From Rhizobium tibeticum (GTDB taxonomy: Bacteria; Pseudomonadota; Alphaproteobacteria; Rhizobiales; Rhizobiaceae): 64,000 bases of DNA. The translations under genes and the position numbers were made by a program. The stretch lies in contig NZ_FOCV01000024.1 of assembly GCF_900110205.1 (NCBI RefSeq), forward strand, positions 1-64,000, read 5' to 3'. This document shows positions 17,752 through 29,300 of the stretch, in pieces. Position 1 is the first letter of the stretch. Each line of letters opens with the position of its first letter. The notes beneath the pieces are model-generated. The model worked only from the letters and a program-made list of their open reading frames with translations, was not told where the DNA came from and searched no databases.

Positions 17752-18738
17752 ATGGCAATTCGGGTTTTGCCTTCACAGATCATCGAGATGCTTGCCTCGA
17801 GACGTCACCGCCTGCGCCATTTTCTATGGCATGCCGTGCGCGGTGCCTGGAACAATCCTCAGCTTACCGATGAGGTCAAAGCCTTCATCAGGGACAAGGG
17901 TTGGGCCCCACCCAATGACCGGGTGCCTCTAGATGCCGAGAGAAAGCTCATCCTGGACAATCATTCTGGGGAGGACTTCCTCTATATGCATCGGCAGATG
18001 ATCAAGGAAGTCGGTGAACTCCTCGAGCAGTTGGGAGAGCAGCCGCTCACATCCTGGCGCTCCATCCCAAAGCCGGGTGAACACCCCGACTTTGCGCTTC
18101 CTCCGGCCTGGACCTATAACGACCCCTCGGAGAGCGCTGCGACGAACGCGGCTATGACTGCAAGGCTTCAGCGCGTCAAATCAGACGCTTACTTTCGCGA
18201 CACGATCGCGACATGGGAGTCATTTTATACGAACCCCGCCAACCTCGCGCAGCTGTCGCTCGGAGCGTTGGGTAATCTGCTCGAAATGACCATTCATAAC
18301 AATCTGCATATGCGCTGGGCCAGCGTGCCGATCGGCTACATGCCTTCGCCCAACTTCGAGGACACACGCGACATCGATCCCAAATGGGACGCGGCCAGTT
18401 ACGACTATTTAGGCGACACCTATTCGAGCCACGTCAATCCGATCTTCTGGTACCTGCATGGATGGGTAAATTCCTGCATCGACCGTTGGGCCACGGCCAA
18501 TAGAGTGAGCGAAATTGCCTGGATAGGAACCTGGACCGGCAAGCTCGAAGACGGCTGGACGCACGGCGCACCAGAAGCCCTCACTGCTTCAGTCCGTCGC
18601 GAAGCGATGGGCGGACGCGGGCACGGTCATGCCGGGCACGAACAGGACGACGAAGACATCCGCGAGATGGAAGCGATCGTGCGAAAACTCGGTTCCTGCA
18701 AGGTCGTACGCAACTTCTACGACGTTCTGCGCGATTAG
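17752..18738 (+). CDS. Tyrosinase-like (type 3 copper) protein
   Basis: 328 residues from ATG 17752 (the frame is open upstream, but this start has the purine-rich CCGGGGG before it and begins MAIRVLPSQI). Histidines fall in a type 3 copper pattern. HSGEDFLYMHRQM (H71, H80) could form site A. IHNNLHMRW (H182, H186) and HVNPIFWYLHGW (H227, H236) followed by DRW match the HxxxH and (D/N)PIFWxxH...DRxW features of site B in tyrosinases. A His-rich tail GRGHGHAGH (about 289-296) could load metal. No signal peptide. Enzymes of this fold oxidise phenols, but substrate cannot be inferred. It lies 54 bases upstream of the protease-nuclease fusion on the same strand, so the two are probably one operon. 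Confidence 0.6.
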   Translation: MAIRVLPSQIIEMLASRRHRLRHFLWHAVRGAWNNPQLTDEVKAFIRDKGWAPPNDRVPLDAERKLILDNHSGEDFLYMHRQMIKEVGELLEQLGEQPLTSWRSIPKPGEHPDFALPPAWTYNDPSESAATNAAMTARLQRVKSDAYFRDTIATWESFYTNPANLAQLSLGALGNLLEMTIHNNLHMRWASVPIGYMPSPNFEDTRDIDPKWDAASYDYLGDTYSSHVNPIFWYLHGWVNSCIDRWATANRVSEIAWIGTWTGKLEDGWTHGAPEALTASVRREAMGGRGHGHAGHEQDDEDIREMEAIVRKLGSCKVVRNFYDVLRD

Positions 18739-18792
18739 GAGTGATCTTGGCGGAACGCCATATCAACTGAAACACCCACTGGGAGACAAATC

Positions 18793-20691
18793 ATGGCACG
18801 CAAGGCGACGCGCGGAACACGGCAATCCACCGGTGGAATTTCCGAAGAGGCATTGCGCCGGCATATTCGTGCCAAAGGCGCCGATTATCTGCAGGACCCG
18901 AACGTCACATCCGTGGGCATCGGACTGAAGAATGGAGACGGTCCAATCTGCCTGCAGTTCACGGTGGGCACGAAGGGTGACTCCGCAATCGAGGCACTTG
19001 GGAGCCGCCGCATTCCGGAAGCAATCGAGGTCGAGGGCGAGATGGTCCCGACCGATGTCCTGCAGCGCGACTATCGCCCTTCCTTCGAAATCGTTGCGGA
19101 GGAACAGGTTGATCTGCGCCGAAAGAGGATCGACCCGATCCGGCCGGGCGTCAGCATCGCTCATCCCTCCGAGACCGCCGGCACGCTCGGCCTGATCGTC
19201 TTCGACCGCACGACAGGTGCGCCTTGTGTCCTCTCCAACTGGCACGTCCTCAATGGCAACGCCGGAAAGGTTGGCGACACGATCGTGCAGCCGGGCCCCT
19301 ACGACGACAACAACGTTGCGCTCAATGTCGCAGGCAGCCTTCTGCGCAGCCATCTCGGCGCGGCCGGTGACTGCGCGCTTGCAAGGATCAGCCAACGTGG
19401 CTACGACCGCTCGGTCTATGAGCTCGACGTCGTACCGACCCGAATGGCGCGCGTTGCACTTGGCGACAAAGTGATCAAATCGGGACGTACGACGGCGATC
19501 ACGAGAGGCATCGTGCGCCGCGTCGACGTCATGGCGAAGATCGACTATGGGATTCCGGCTGGGGAGCAGGCGATCGGCTGCTTCGAAATCGGTCCCGATC
19601 CCCAGAACCTTCCCGCAGACGGAGAAATAAGCAAAGGCGGGGATTCCGGGTCCGCTTGGCTCATCTTCGACAGGGGCAAGGCGACCGACATATTTGCGGG
19701 CCTTCACTTCGCCGGTGAAACCGACAGGACGAGCGACGAGCACGCCCTCGCCTGCTATCCAGGCTCCGTTCAGAAGAAGCTCGACTTCGTCCTCGAGCCG
19801 AAGGGCGCGGCAACTGATGCGAGCGCCGGGATGGAAGTCGTTGTTCCCCGTAGTGGTTACGATGCGAGCTTCCTTGGAACAGCCGTTCCCGAGCCCGACC
19901 TGTCTACGGCCCAGAAGCGTGATGCCGTCAATTTCGAGCGCGCTCAGACGATCCCATACACGCATTTTTCGGTCTGCCTCAGCGCAAAACGCCGCATGGC
20001 GCGCTATGTCGCCTGGAACATCGACGGATCCCGGTTGGTGGCACTTCCGCGACGCGGATTTTCCGTCGACCCCAGGATCGAGGCCAAGTATCAGTTAGGC
20101 GACGATCTCTACGTCGATAACCGCGTCGACCGGGGCCATATCGCCCGGCGGGCGGATGTCTGCTGGGGACCGGTACCGGAGGCAGATCAAGCCAACCGCG
20201 ATTCATTCTACTTCACCAACATTGCTCCCCAGCACGAACGCTTCAATCAGTCCTCTCGAAAAGGGCTTTGGGGTGAACTGGAGAACCTCGTTTTCGATCA
20301 GGCCGACCTCAAGGACTTCAAGCTGTCGGTATTCGGGGGTCCAGTTTTCGGAAGCGAGGACATCGAGTATCGTAACGCACTGATCCCGCGCTCTTTCTGG
20401 AAGATGATCGCCTACCGCGGCAAGGACGACAGTTTGCGTTGCGCCGCATTCGTCCTTTCTCAGGAGAAACTTCTGGACGATCTTGAAAGATTGGATCTCG
20501 ATCCGTTCCGCATCTACCAGGTGTCGCTGCCGGAGCTCGCCAGGAAGACCGAGCTCAATTTCGATGCGCTTTCGACGGCTGACATCATCAGTCACCCGGA
20601 ACTCGTAACACGGCCGGTCGGCCCGGAATCCCTGGTCGACACGACCAAGCCCGTGACCGAGATCCGCTCACAGCGAGACATCCGCCTTTGA
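18793..20691 (+). CDS. Trypsin-like serine protease fused to DRGH (NucA-type) nuclease
   Basis: 632 residues. Residues 1-115 are an N-terminal region of unknown fold. Residues about 120-335 form a chymotrypsin-like protease with triad H151 (SNWHVL), D193 (GDCAL) and S285 (GDSGSA). Residues about 385-600 match the DNA/RNA non-specific endonuclease fold: DRGH at 447-450 with catalytic H450, then NIAPQ and FNQ with the metal-site asparagines, and GLWGELE. All catalytic residues of both halves are present. There is no signal peptide, so the protein would be cytoplasmic unless a dedicated secretion route is used. Fusion of a protease with a non-specific nuclease is typical of conflict or regulated-toxicity proteins; that role is inference. 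The tyrosinase-like gene immediately upstream is a likely partner. Confidence 0.8.
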   Translation: MARKATRGTRQSTGGISEEALRRHIRAKGADYLQDPNVTSVGIGLKNGDGPICLQFTVGTKGDSAIEALGSRRIPEAIEVEGEMVPTDVLQRDYRPSFEIVAEEQVDLRRKRIDPIRPGVSIAHPSETAGTLGLIVFDRTTGAPCVLSNWHVLNGNAGKVGDTIVQPGPYDDNNVALNVAGSLLRSHLGAAGDCALARISQRGYDRSVYELDVVPTRMARVALGDKVIKSGRTTAITRGIVRRVDVMAKIDYGIPAGEQAIGCFEIGPDPQNLPADGEISKGGDSGSAWLIFDRGKATDIFAGLHFAGETDRTSDEHALACYPGSVQKKLDFVLEPKGAATDASAGMEVVVPRSGYDASFLGTAVPEPDLSTAQKRDAVNFERAQTIPYTHFSVCLSAKRRMARYVAWNIDGSRLVALPRRGFSVDPRIEAKYQLGDDLYVDNRVDRGHIARRADVCWGPVPEADQANRDSFYFTNIAPQHERFNQSSRKGLWGELENLVFDQADLKDFKLSVFGGPVFGSEDIEYRNALIPRSFWKMIAYRGKDDSLRCAAFVLSQEKLLDDLERLDLDPFRIYQVSLPELARKTELNFDALSTADIISHPELVTRPVGPESLVDTTKPVTEIRSQRDIRL

Positions 20692-20860
20692 TGACCGCCC
20701 CTTGGCACAAGGGACGAAACCAACTTGCGGGGACAACTTACGTCTTTGCAATCATAAGAAACGCGGCGGCGCTCCCAGAACCGTCAATTTCGGGCCATTG
20801 GATCGAGAGCGCCGTAAAGGATCTCGAAATCACCGCTAGCTGTCGGGCGACGAATGACGC

Positions 20861-23068
20861 CTAAACCTTCCATCGCAGGAAAACCGTCGCAAGCGGCGGG
20901 AGCGTGAGCGGGATCGAGAACTCCTTGGCATGCGTCTGCTGGGGTTCAGCCCATGCTTCGATCTGGCCGAAATCGGCTCCTCCATAGACAGCGGCATCAG
21001 TGTTGAGCATCACCTCCCAGCGGCCTCCCGCCGGCACCCCAACGCGGTAATCCTTCCTTGGCACCGGCGTGAGATTGGACATGATCAGGACATGCGAGGA
21101 GCGGTCGTGCGCACTGCGAAGCATACCATAGACCGAATTTTCCACATCATCCGCAACCACCCATTCGAAGCCCGTGGAATCCAGGTCGCCGAACTGCAAT
21201 GCGGGCTCTCGCGTGTAGAGACTGTTCAGGTCGCGGATCAGGCGCTGCACGCCCGCATGATCCGGCCGGTCGAGCAGATCCCAATGTACGGAGCCGTCAT
21301 GGCTCCATTCGCTCTCTTGGGCGATTTCGCCGCCCATGAACAGCAGCTTCTTGCCCGGATGCCCCCACATGAAGCCGTAGTAGGCGCGTAGGTTGGCGAG
21401 CTTCTGCCAGTGGTCGCCCGGCATCTTGCCGAAGAGCGAGCCTTTGCCGTGCACCACCTCGTCATGGGAGAGTGGCAGGATGAAGCGTTCGGAATAGGCG
21501 TAGATCATGCCGAAGGTCATCGCCGAGTGGTGATATTTGCGATAGACCGGATCGTCCTGCATGTAATGCAGCGTGTCGTGCATCCACCCCATGTTCCACT
21601 TGAAATCGAAACCGAGGCCACCCTCCTCCAGTCTCTTCGAGACGCCGGGCCAGGCGGTCGACTCTTCCGCGACCGTGAAGGCGTGGGGGCAGCGGTGATG
21701 GATGATGCCGTTCAGGTGTTTCAAGAATTCGACTGCCTCGAAGTTCTCGCGGCCGCCGTACTCGTTGGGTATCCACTCGCCCTCGTTGCGGCTGTAGTCG
21801 CGGTAGAGCATTGAGGCGACCGCGTCGACGCGCAGCCCATCCACGTGGTAGTGCTCCACCCATTCGAGTGCGCTGGCAATCAGGAAACCTTTCACCTCGT
21901 TGCGGCCGAGATTGTAGATCAAAGTGTTCCAGTCCTTGTGAAACCCCTCCCGCAAGTCTTCGTGTTCATAAAGTGCGGTCCCGTCGAAGCGGGCGAGCCC
22001 CCAGATATCGGTGGGGAAATGGGCTGGCACCCAATCGAGAATGATTCCGATGCCTGCGGCATGGCAGCGGTCCACGAAATAGGCGAAATCGTCTGGCGTG
22101 CCATGTCGACCGGTCGGCGCGAAGAGGCCAAGCGGCTGATAGCCCCAGGAGCCGCCGAATGGATGTTCCATGATCGGCAGCAGTTCGATATGCGTGAAGC
22201 CGAGGTCTCGGGCATAAGGAACCAGCCGTTGGCTAAGTTCAACCCAATCGAGCGCCCGGTTTTCCTCCTCGGTGATCCTGAGCCAGGACCCAAGGTGCAC
22301 CTCGTAGATCGAGATAGCACCGTCGAGAGCTCGGTCCGTACGGCGCGCGCGCATCCAATCCTCGTCGCTCCAGCGGAAAGGTTTCGAGGAGGCGACGATC
22401 GAGGCCGTCGAGGGTGCGGCTTCACTGGCACGGGCAACCGGGTCTGCCTTTTGCGGCAGGAGATTGCCATGAGCGTCTATCAGTTCGAACTTATAGCGCT
22501 CGCCATGCGTGAGGCGGGGGATGAAAAGCTCCCACACGCCTGCCTGGGGCCTCAGCCGCATCGGATGGCGTCTTCCATCCCATGAATTGAAGTCGCCGAT
22601 AACGGACACGCGCTGGGCATTCGGTGCCCATACGGCAAAACGCACGCCATGGACGCCATCAATTTCCATTGGAATGGCACCGAGTGTGCGGCCGAGATCA
22701 TAGTGGGTCCCCTGAGCGATCAGATGCAGGTCAAGGTCGCCGAGCAGCAGGCCGAGCGCGTAGGGATCCTCGGTCTCCTGCATGGCATCGGGCCAGTTGA
22801 TGCGAAGGAGGTACCTGGTCGGGCTGGCGATCGCCCCAGCAAAGAGCCCGCCCGCATGTATCGTTTCCAGCCGCGTCAGCACGCGATTGGTGCCAACCTC
22901 CACCACATCCACGGAAATCGCAGCCGGCAACAGGGCTCTTATGACGGTAAGATCGCCGTACTGATGAGGTCCAAGAATTGAAAAGGGGTCGCCGTGGCGG
23001 CCCTCGACGAGATCCTGAAGAGCCTCTTGGACGGTGCCAATCATCAGGTCTGCGCGCTCGTGTCTCAT
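20861..23068 (-). CDS. glgB: 1,4-alpha-glucan branching enzyme
   Basis: 735 residues, GH13 branching enzyme that adds alpha-1,6 branches to the glucan made by GlgE. Start 23068 overlaps the preceding stop as ATGA; an upstream in-frame extension is discarded. An N-terminal carbohydrate-binding module ([20 protein letters not shown]) precedes the catalytic barrel. Predicted nucleophile D at about residue 414 ([10 protein letters not shown]), acid/base E at about 467 (TVAEEST) and stabiliser D at about 535 (LSHDEVVHG). The characteristic beta-sandwich follows to LRWKV. It is the last gene of the glgE operon. Confidence 0.96.
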   Translation of the reverse strand: MRHERADLMIGTVQEALQDLVEGRHGDPFSILGPHQYGDLTVIRALLPAAISVDVVEVGTNRVLTRLETIHAGGLFAGAIASPTRYLLRINWPDAMQETEDPYALGLLLGDLDLHLIAQGTHYDLGRTLGAIPMEIDGVHGVRFAVWAPNAQRVSVIGDFNSWDGRRHPMRLRPQAGVWELFIPRLTHGERYKFELIDAHGNLLPQKADPVARASEAAPSTASIVASSKPFRWSDEDWMRARRTDRALDGAISIYEVHLGSWLRITEEENRALDWVELSQRLVPYARDLGFTHIELLPIMEHPFGGSWGYQPLGLFAPTGRHGTPDDFAYFVDRCHAAGIGIILDWVPAHFPTDIWGLARFDGTALYEHEDLREGFHKDWNTLIYNLGRNEVKGFLIASALEWVEHYHVDGLRVDAVASMLYRDYSRNEGEWIPNEYGGRENFEAVEFLKHLNGIIHHRCPHAFTVAEESTAWPGVSKRLEEGGLGFDFKWNMGWMHDTLHYMQDDPVYRKYHHSAMTFGMIYAYSERFILPLSHDEVVHGKGSLFGKMPGDHWQKLANLRAYYGFMWGHPGKKLLFMGGEIAQESEWSHDGSVHWDLLDRPDHAGVQRLIRDLNSLYTREPALQFGDLDSTGFEWVVADDVENSVYGMLRSAHDRSSHVLIMSNLTPVPRKDYRVGVPAGGRWEVMLNTDAAVYGGADFGQIEAWAEPQQTHAKEFSIPLTLPPLATVFLRWKV

Positions 23069-26000
23069 GCGACGTTCTCCAACAGCCTGGATGCGATGGC
23101 CGACAAACCGGCAACCGGTAGGGCTAGCCAATTGGGACGGTTATGGGCCTCATAGGCGATCTCATAGGCCGCCTTCTCCAACAGGAACAGATCGACGATG
23201 CGACCGCGCGAATGTGCCGGAATTCTGAGGTCTCGTGCGTTGTCGATTGCATCGAAATAGGCTTGGAGGAATGCTGCTTCGGCCATTTCGATAAAGCGTG
23301 CCACGAGCGCCGCATTCCTCTCGCTGTCCACCTGGCTCACGACGTCCATGTCAAGATCTGCCGACGCCGCCATGTAGCTGAGCGATCTCAGGAGCCCTGC
23401 GACGTCTCGCAGCGGATTGGTCTTGGCGCAACGTTGGGCCAGATCTCGGGTGGGCTCGCCCTCAAAGTCGATGATGTAGGCATCACCCTCCGAGACCAGG
23501 ATCTGGCCAAGATGAAAGTCGCCGTGATTGCGGATCATGAGGGTACCAGCTGCAGCCTTGGCAAGATGGCTGGCTGCTTTCAACAGGTCCTCGCGTTCTT
23601 CGATGAGCGGGCCGACCTGTTGAGCGACAGCCGGAGCCAGGCTGTCACGGGTTTCCTCGAGAATGGCGAGGCTGGCCTTGATTTGTTCCTTGACGGCGTT
23701 TCCCAGTGCTTCGGCATCCGCGTTGGACATCCTGACCGGTTTGAAAGCCTCATCATCGGTTGGCTGCGCCAGCGCCGCATGCAATTCGCCGAGGCGTTTG
23801 CCGGCTGCGGCAACAAAGTCGACGAGCGGCTTGAAATGCTCGTCCATCGTTTCCTCGTCAACGCCGGTAACCAGTATCTCATCGATCGAGCGGCGAAGAT
23901 TGCTGAGCATCCAGTCCCAGCCATCGCCTTGATTGCGAATGGCCGCTTGCACGATGATGAACGTGTACCTGCTGCCATCCGGGGCAATGCGCGCGACTTC
24001 GCCGAGCAGCTGCGCCGTATTTTTGTACCCAACTTTGGTGAGGTGACGGGTCATTTCCACCTCGGGATGGGTGCCTGGGAAGATATGGCGGATGAGCTTT
24101 ACCATCGCCATGTCACCGATGATCAGGGAACTGTTGGATTGCTCGGCTGAGATCCACCGCACCGGCATGTCGTCGGTGACGTGGATGCAGTCCAGCTGCT
24201 CGGTCCCGAGGAATTCCAGTCTGCCGGTGCGGCCGGAGATGACTGCATGTTCGCAGAGCCCGCGGACGACGCCGCGTGCGAGACCCTCCATCGCAAAACC
24301 GTCGGTTAAAAACCCCACGCGGCGGCTTTGACGGAGGCGGGCAAAGGCAAGTTGCTGCGCAAGCGCAGTCGGCTGGCTGTCGTCCCACGAAACCGCGAGC
24401 GGCAGGAGATACGTGTCGATGTGTCCGTCGAGTTCTACCTCCAGTTCTCCCAAGAGAAGATTGCCGGCGAAAGGAAGTGGCGTCGCTGCAACAAGGCAGG
24501 CACGCCTTAACGACTCGCCCTTTCCGCCGAACCAGCGCCGCTTGGCGAGATAGCCCGGCAGCACCTCGTTCGAGAGGGTCCGCGAAAGCGGTGGCTCGTC
24601 CACCAATTCCTGCAGATTGCGTCGCACCACCATGGTCACCATGTCCTGCAACTGCTCCGGAGGCTCGGTGCGCCAGGTAGGGCCATCTGCGTCCTGAGCG
24701 AGCTTGAACCAGAAGAACCCGTATGGCGGAAGCGTGAGCAGGTAGGTGAGCTGACCAATTGGCGGGAAAGGAGACATGCCCGTCAGCTCAATCGGCACAC
24801 GGCCGTCGAACTGCGCGAGATCGAGTTCGACCGCCTGCGGCAGCCGGGAAAGGTTGCCGACACAAAGGATCGTCTCGTTATCGTATTCACGCAAGTATGC
24901 CAGGATCTTGCGGTTTCCAGGCGCCAGGAACCTCAAGGTGCCGCGTCCGAAGGCCATGTGCCTGTTGCGCAAGGCGAGCATGTGTCGCGTCCAGTTGAAC
25001 AACGAGTGCGCGTCGGCTGCTTGCGCCTCGACGTTCACGGCCTCGTAGCCGTAAAGAGGATCCATGATCGGCGGCAGCACGAGCCGTGCCGGGTCGGCTC
25101 TGGAGAAACCGCCGTTGCGGTCCGGAGACCACTGCATCGGCGTGCGCACACCATCGCGGTCGCCAAGATAGATATTGTCGCCCATTCCGATCTCGTCGCC
25201 ATAATAGATCACTGGTGTACCTGGCATGGAGAGCAACAGGGCGTTCATCAATTCGACGCGGCGGCGGTCGCGCTCCATGAGCGGTGAAAGACGGCGCCGG
25301 ATGCCGAGATTAATGCGGGCGCGGCGGTCGGCGGCATAGATGTTCCAGAGATAGTCGCGCTCTTCATCAGTCACCATTTCGAGCGTCAGCTCGTCATGAT
25401 TGCGAAGAAAGATTGCCCACTGGCAATTCTCCGGGATTTCCGGCGTCTGCCGCATGATGTCGGTGATAGGGAAGCGATCTTCCTTGGCGATCGCCATATA
25501 CATGCGCGGCATCAGCGGGAAGTGGAATGCCATATGGCACTCGTCGCCGTCCCCGAAGTATTCGCGCGTATCCTCCGGCCACTGATTGGCTTCGGCAAGC
25601 AGCATCTTGCCTGGATGTGTCGCATCGAGAGCGGACCGGATCTTCTTCAGGATCGCATGCGTCTCCGGAAGATTCTCGTTGATCGTGCCTTCTCTCTCGA
25701 CGAGATAAGGGATGGCATCGAGCCGGAAGCCATCGATGCCGGTTTCAAGCCAGAACCGCATCACGCCCAAAAGTTCCTCCAAGACCAGCGGATTATCGAA
25801 ATTGAGGTCGGGCTGGTGGGAGTAGAACCGGTGCCAATAGTACGCGCCAGCCACCGCGTCCCAAGTCCAGTTGGACTTCTCAGTGTCGAGAAAGATGATG
25901 CGCGTTTCCGGGAATTTCTGATCCGTATCCGACCAGACATAGAACTCCCGCTCCGGAGAGCCAGGAGGTGCCAAGCGGGCTCGCTGGAACCATGGGTGCT

Positions 26001-26373
26001 GGTCGGACGTGTGATTGATGACGAGCTCGATGATCACGCGAAGACCGCGTTTGTGTGCCGCTTCGACGAAGGCTTTGAATTCTTCCGTCGTGCCGTAGTC
26101 CGAGCTGATATTGGTGTAGTCGGCGATATCATATCCGTCGTCACGACGTGGCGAAGGGAAAAACGGCAGCAGCCAGATCGTATTGGCACCCAGCGCTTCA
26201 ATGTGATCGAGCTTTTGGCGCAAGCCCGTGAAGTCGCCAATACCATCGCCATTGGCATCGAAGAACGATTTGATATGAAGTTGGTAGATGACCGCGTCTT
26301 TGTACCACAGGGGATCTGGCTCCGGCGTGTCTGTCTGAGTGACTGGGCCATGGCTTACGGTCATCGTGTCCAT
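23065..26373 (-). CDS. treS: Trehalose synthase fused to maltokinase (TreS-Mak)
   Basis: 1102 residues. Start at 26373 ([11 protein letters not shown]) is supported by AAGGGAGG on the minus strand within the 14-base gap after glgE. Residues 1-560: GH13 trehalose synthase isomerising trehalose and maltose, with nucleophile D about 218 ([10 protein letters not shown]), acid/base E about 260 (LLAEANQW) and D about 326 (RNHDEL). Residues about 600-1102: maltokinase, which phosphorylates maltose with [14 protein letters not shown] and IIDFEGEP are the catalytic and metal motifs of the aminoglycoside-phosphotransferase-like fold. The fusion channels trehalose to maltose-1-phosphate, the donor for GlgE. 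It overlaps glgB by 4 bases. Confidence 0.95.
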   Translation of the reverse strand: MDTMTVSHGPVTQTDTPEPDPLWYKDAVIYQLHIKSFFDANGDGIGDFTGLRQKLDHIEALGANTIWLLPFFPSPRRDDGYDIADYTNISSDYGTTEEFKAFVEAAHKRGLRVIIELVINHTSDQHPWFQRARLAPPGSPEREFYVWSDTDQKFPETRIIFLDTEKSNWTWDAVAGAYYWHRFYSHQPDLNFDNPLVLEELLGVMRFWLETGIDGFRLDAIPYLVEREGTINENLPETHAILKKIRSALDATHPGKMLLAEANQWPEDTREYFGDGDECHMAFHFPLMPRMYMAIAKEDRFPITDIMRQTPEIPENCQWAIFLRNHDELTLEMVTDEERDYLWNIYAADRRARINLGIRRRLSPLMERDRRRVELMNALLLSMPGTPVIYYGDEIGMGDNIYLGDRDGVRTPMQWSPDRNGGFSRADPARLVLPPIMDPLYGYEAVNVEAQAADAHSLFNWTRHMLALRNRHMAFGRGTLRFLAPGNRKILAYLREYDNETILCVGNLSRLPQAVELDLAQFDGRVPIELTGMSPFPPIGQLTYLLTLPPYGFFWFKLAQDADGPTWRTEPPEQLQDMVTMVVRRNLQELVDEPPLSRTLSNEVLPGYLAKRRWFGGKGESLRRACLVAATPLPFAGNLLLGELEVELDGHIDTYLLPLAVSWDDSQPTALAQQLAFARLRQSRRVGFLTDGFAMEGLARGVVRGLCEHAVISGRTGRLEFLGTEQLDCIHVTDDMPVRWISAEQSNSSLIIGDMAMVKLIRHIFPGTHPEVEMTRHLTKVGYKNTAQLLGEVARIAPDGSRYTFIIVQAAIRNQGDGWDWMLSNLRRSIDEILVTGVDEETMDEHFKPLVDFVAAAGKRLGELHAALAQPTDDEAFKPVRMSNADAEALGNAVKEQIKASLAILEETRDSLAPAVAQQVGPLIEEREDLLKAASHLAKAAAGTLMIRNHGDFHLGQILVSEGDAYIIDFEGEPTRDLAQRCAKTNPLRDVAGLLRSLSYMAASADLDMDVVSQVDSERNAALVARFIEMAEAAFLQAYFDAIDNARDLRIPAHSRGRIVDLFLLEKAAYEIAYEAHNRPNWLALPVAGLSAIASRLLENVA

Positions 26374-26387
26374 TTCGTTTTCCTCCC

Positions 26388-29300
26388 TTATCTCACGCGC
26401 CAGATTGCGAACGGCGGGCCTGCATGCGGATCGAGCCGAATGCGCTGGATCTTGCCGGTCCATGTGAATCTCCAGCCGGTGATCAAGTCCTCGAGGTCAA
26501 GCGCGCCGTCGTCCGGCAGGTTCCATGACCAGAGTGGAATTTCCACATCCGCTTCCTGTGCCTTGTATGGATCGAGGTTGACGGCAATCAGCAGAGCGTT
26601 CTCACGGCTCGTGCTTGCCTTCTCATAGAACATGATGTTGTCGTTCCAGGCTGTGAGAAGCTGAAGGCCGAGATGCGAATGCAGAGCCGGGTTCTCCTTT
26701 CGGATCCGGTTGAGCATGGCAATCTCGGATTTGATGTTACCCGGCCGGTCGTAGTCCCAGGCGCGAATCTCGTACTTTTCCGAGTCGGCATATTCCTTGC
26801 GCTTGGCGTCGGGCCGGCCTTCGCAAAGCTCAAAACCATTATAGACGCCCCAAAGTCCCGACAGCGTCGCGGCGAGCGCAGCACGGACCAGATAAGCGGG
26901 GCGCGGCGCGTTCTGCAGGAAATCAGGGTTGATGTCGTGCGTGTTGACAAAAAAATGGGGCCGGAAGAATTCCTTCGGTTCTTGCGTGGTGATCTCGCGC
27001 ATGTACTGCTCGAGCTCCCACTTGGCGTTGCGCCATGTAAAATAGGTGTATGACTGTGAAAAGCCTATCTTGGCGAGCCGATACATGACCTTCGGCTTCG
27101 TGAAGGCCTCCGATAGGAAGACGACCTCCGGATGCCGCAAGCGGATATCGGCGATTAGCCATTCCCAGAACGGAAAAGGTTTGGTGTGCGGATTGTCGAC
27201 GCGGAAGAGCTTGACACCGTTGTCGACCCATTTTTGTACGATGTCGCGCAATTCGATCCATAGTGCGGGGATCGCGTCATGGGCGTAGAAATCGACGTTG
27301 ACGATGTCCTCGTATTTCTTCGGCGGATTTTCCGCATAGCGAATCGTGCCATCCGGCCGCCAGTCGAACCAGCCTGGATGTTGGCTCAACCAGGGATGGT
27401 CTGGCGAGCACTGGATTGCCAGGTCGAGCGCGATTTCGAGACCGTGGTCGCCAGCCGCGTCGATCAACCGACGGAAATCGTCGAACGTGCCGAGCTCGGG
27501 ATGGATCGCGTCGTGGCCGCCGGCTTCCGAGCCGATCCCATAGGGGCTGCCGGGATCTGCTGGCGCGGCCTGGAGGCTGTTGTTCTTGCCTTTGCGGTTC
27601 GTCTTGCCGATCGGATGGATGGGCGTGAAGTAGAGCACGTCAAAGCCCATCGCGCGGATGGCTGGCAGGCGTTTGATGACATCGTCAAACGTGCCGTGCC
27701 GATTCGGATCGCCGCTCTGGGAGCGTGGAAAAATCTGGTACCAGCTCGCAAACGCAGCGGCGGCGCGTTCCGCATCGAGCGGGATGGCCTGCGAGCGAAC
27801 CCGATACGGACGGCGATCCGCCTTAGTCATTAGTTCGGCGGTCTCGGCGGCGAGCAGGATTTCGATCCGCTGGGGATCCTGCACCTCGGTCAGCCTGTCG
27901 AAGACTGTCCGCAGCCGGTTTTTGATCGGACCGGACGAATAGTCGAGCGCATCGAGAACGTGGTTGATGCCCTCCTGGATTTCCAGGCGCAGATCGAGCC
28001 GCGCCTCGTGCTTCTTGCTGAACTCGTAGCGGAAGATGGCGAATGGATTGCGCCAGCCTTCGACCAAAAACTCATGCCGCCCCATGCGCTTCGGCGTGAA
28101 TTCCGCCCGCCAGCGATCGTTTTCGATCAACTGCATGGGGACCTCGTTCCAGTTGACCTCGTCGGCCGGTCGCCAAAGCAGGGCCGCCGACAGGGGATCA
28201 TGGCCATCGCCGAAAATATCTGCCTCGACTTTCACCGTCTCTCCGACGATGCGTTTGACGACGAAACGCCCCTGATCGACCGCCGGCGTGATGTTCTCAA
28301 CAGCCAGCCTTGCAGAGGCTGCGGCGTCCTCGACACGAGGTACCGGGACCGCACCAACGATCGGAACTGATGATGTTCCTTCGAAGAGACGCAGTTCACC
28401 CGGCCTCAATTTAAGCTGAGCGGTAAAGGTTTCGTCGTCCGCATCGAGAGCCTCTAGCGGCAGAAAAGCGGAGGCCGCCTCGCGGACCGCGTTAAATGGC
28501 GCATGCGCCACCCGCCGCAGGTCGCGATTGAGGACGACGACGCGTGCCTTCTGCGATGTGCGGATGTCCTCCTGCTCGGTCTGCATCAAGGCGACCGTCG
28601 GCGTCTGACTGGCGAAAACCAACCTGAGCGGCTGCCGGGCGAAGCCGGCTGCGGTCTTATTGGTTCTCGCGCTCACAGAGCGAATGTCTCCTGAGAGGTC
28701 GAAGGAGCCGACCTCACGAAGTCCGGGCAAGCCTGTTGCGTCGCCATGCATCGGATCGAGGGGCGTTGCCACACCGTATTCGAAGCCCATGGGGATCATC
28801 AGGCCACTGGCAAATGTGGAAGCCAGTTTCAGCGCTCGGACAGCCTTGCGCTGCAGAACCTCGCAACTGTCGGTGCCGTTGGCGATGCGCTTTGCGAACG
28901 GCGCTTCCGGGAAGGTAATCTGATATCCGATCTGCCGCTGGATCTGGTATTCGTCCATGATCCAGCGGTCCTCAAGGTTCCACCATGCAAGCGAGGAGAA
29001 GCTGCCGTCGAATCCGGTTCCTTCAAGTGCGTTGCGGTCTTCGAAGGCGCTCCCTGGCGTCCAGGCAAGAAAGGTCGTTTGCGGAGCCGATTTCCGGGTC
29101 GAGACGATAAGGTCGTACCATGTTTCCGGCGCCATGCGCCCGATCCCCAAGCAGCGGAAGCCTGCGATGCCGAGGCCGGCAAGCCAAATCATGCGGTTGC
29201 GCCAATCCTCGACGTGCTTGGCTTCGCTGATGAAATCGATGCGCCGGCTGCTGCTTTCATGCGGTGCCATTCGCGGATCGGCAGGAATTGACCCCGCAGC

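Noticed and set aside
20768-20812. Terminator of the glg operon
   Set aside because: GGCGCTC/GAGCGCC pair over a 31-base interior with no clean T-run; too weak to call.
25396-26628. Plus-strand frame of 410 codons opposite treS and glgE
   Set aside because: Spans two real minus-strand genes, no ribosome-binding site, no recognisable product.
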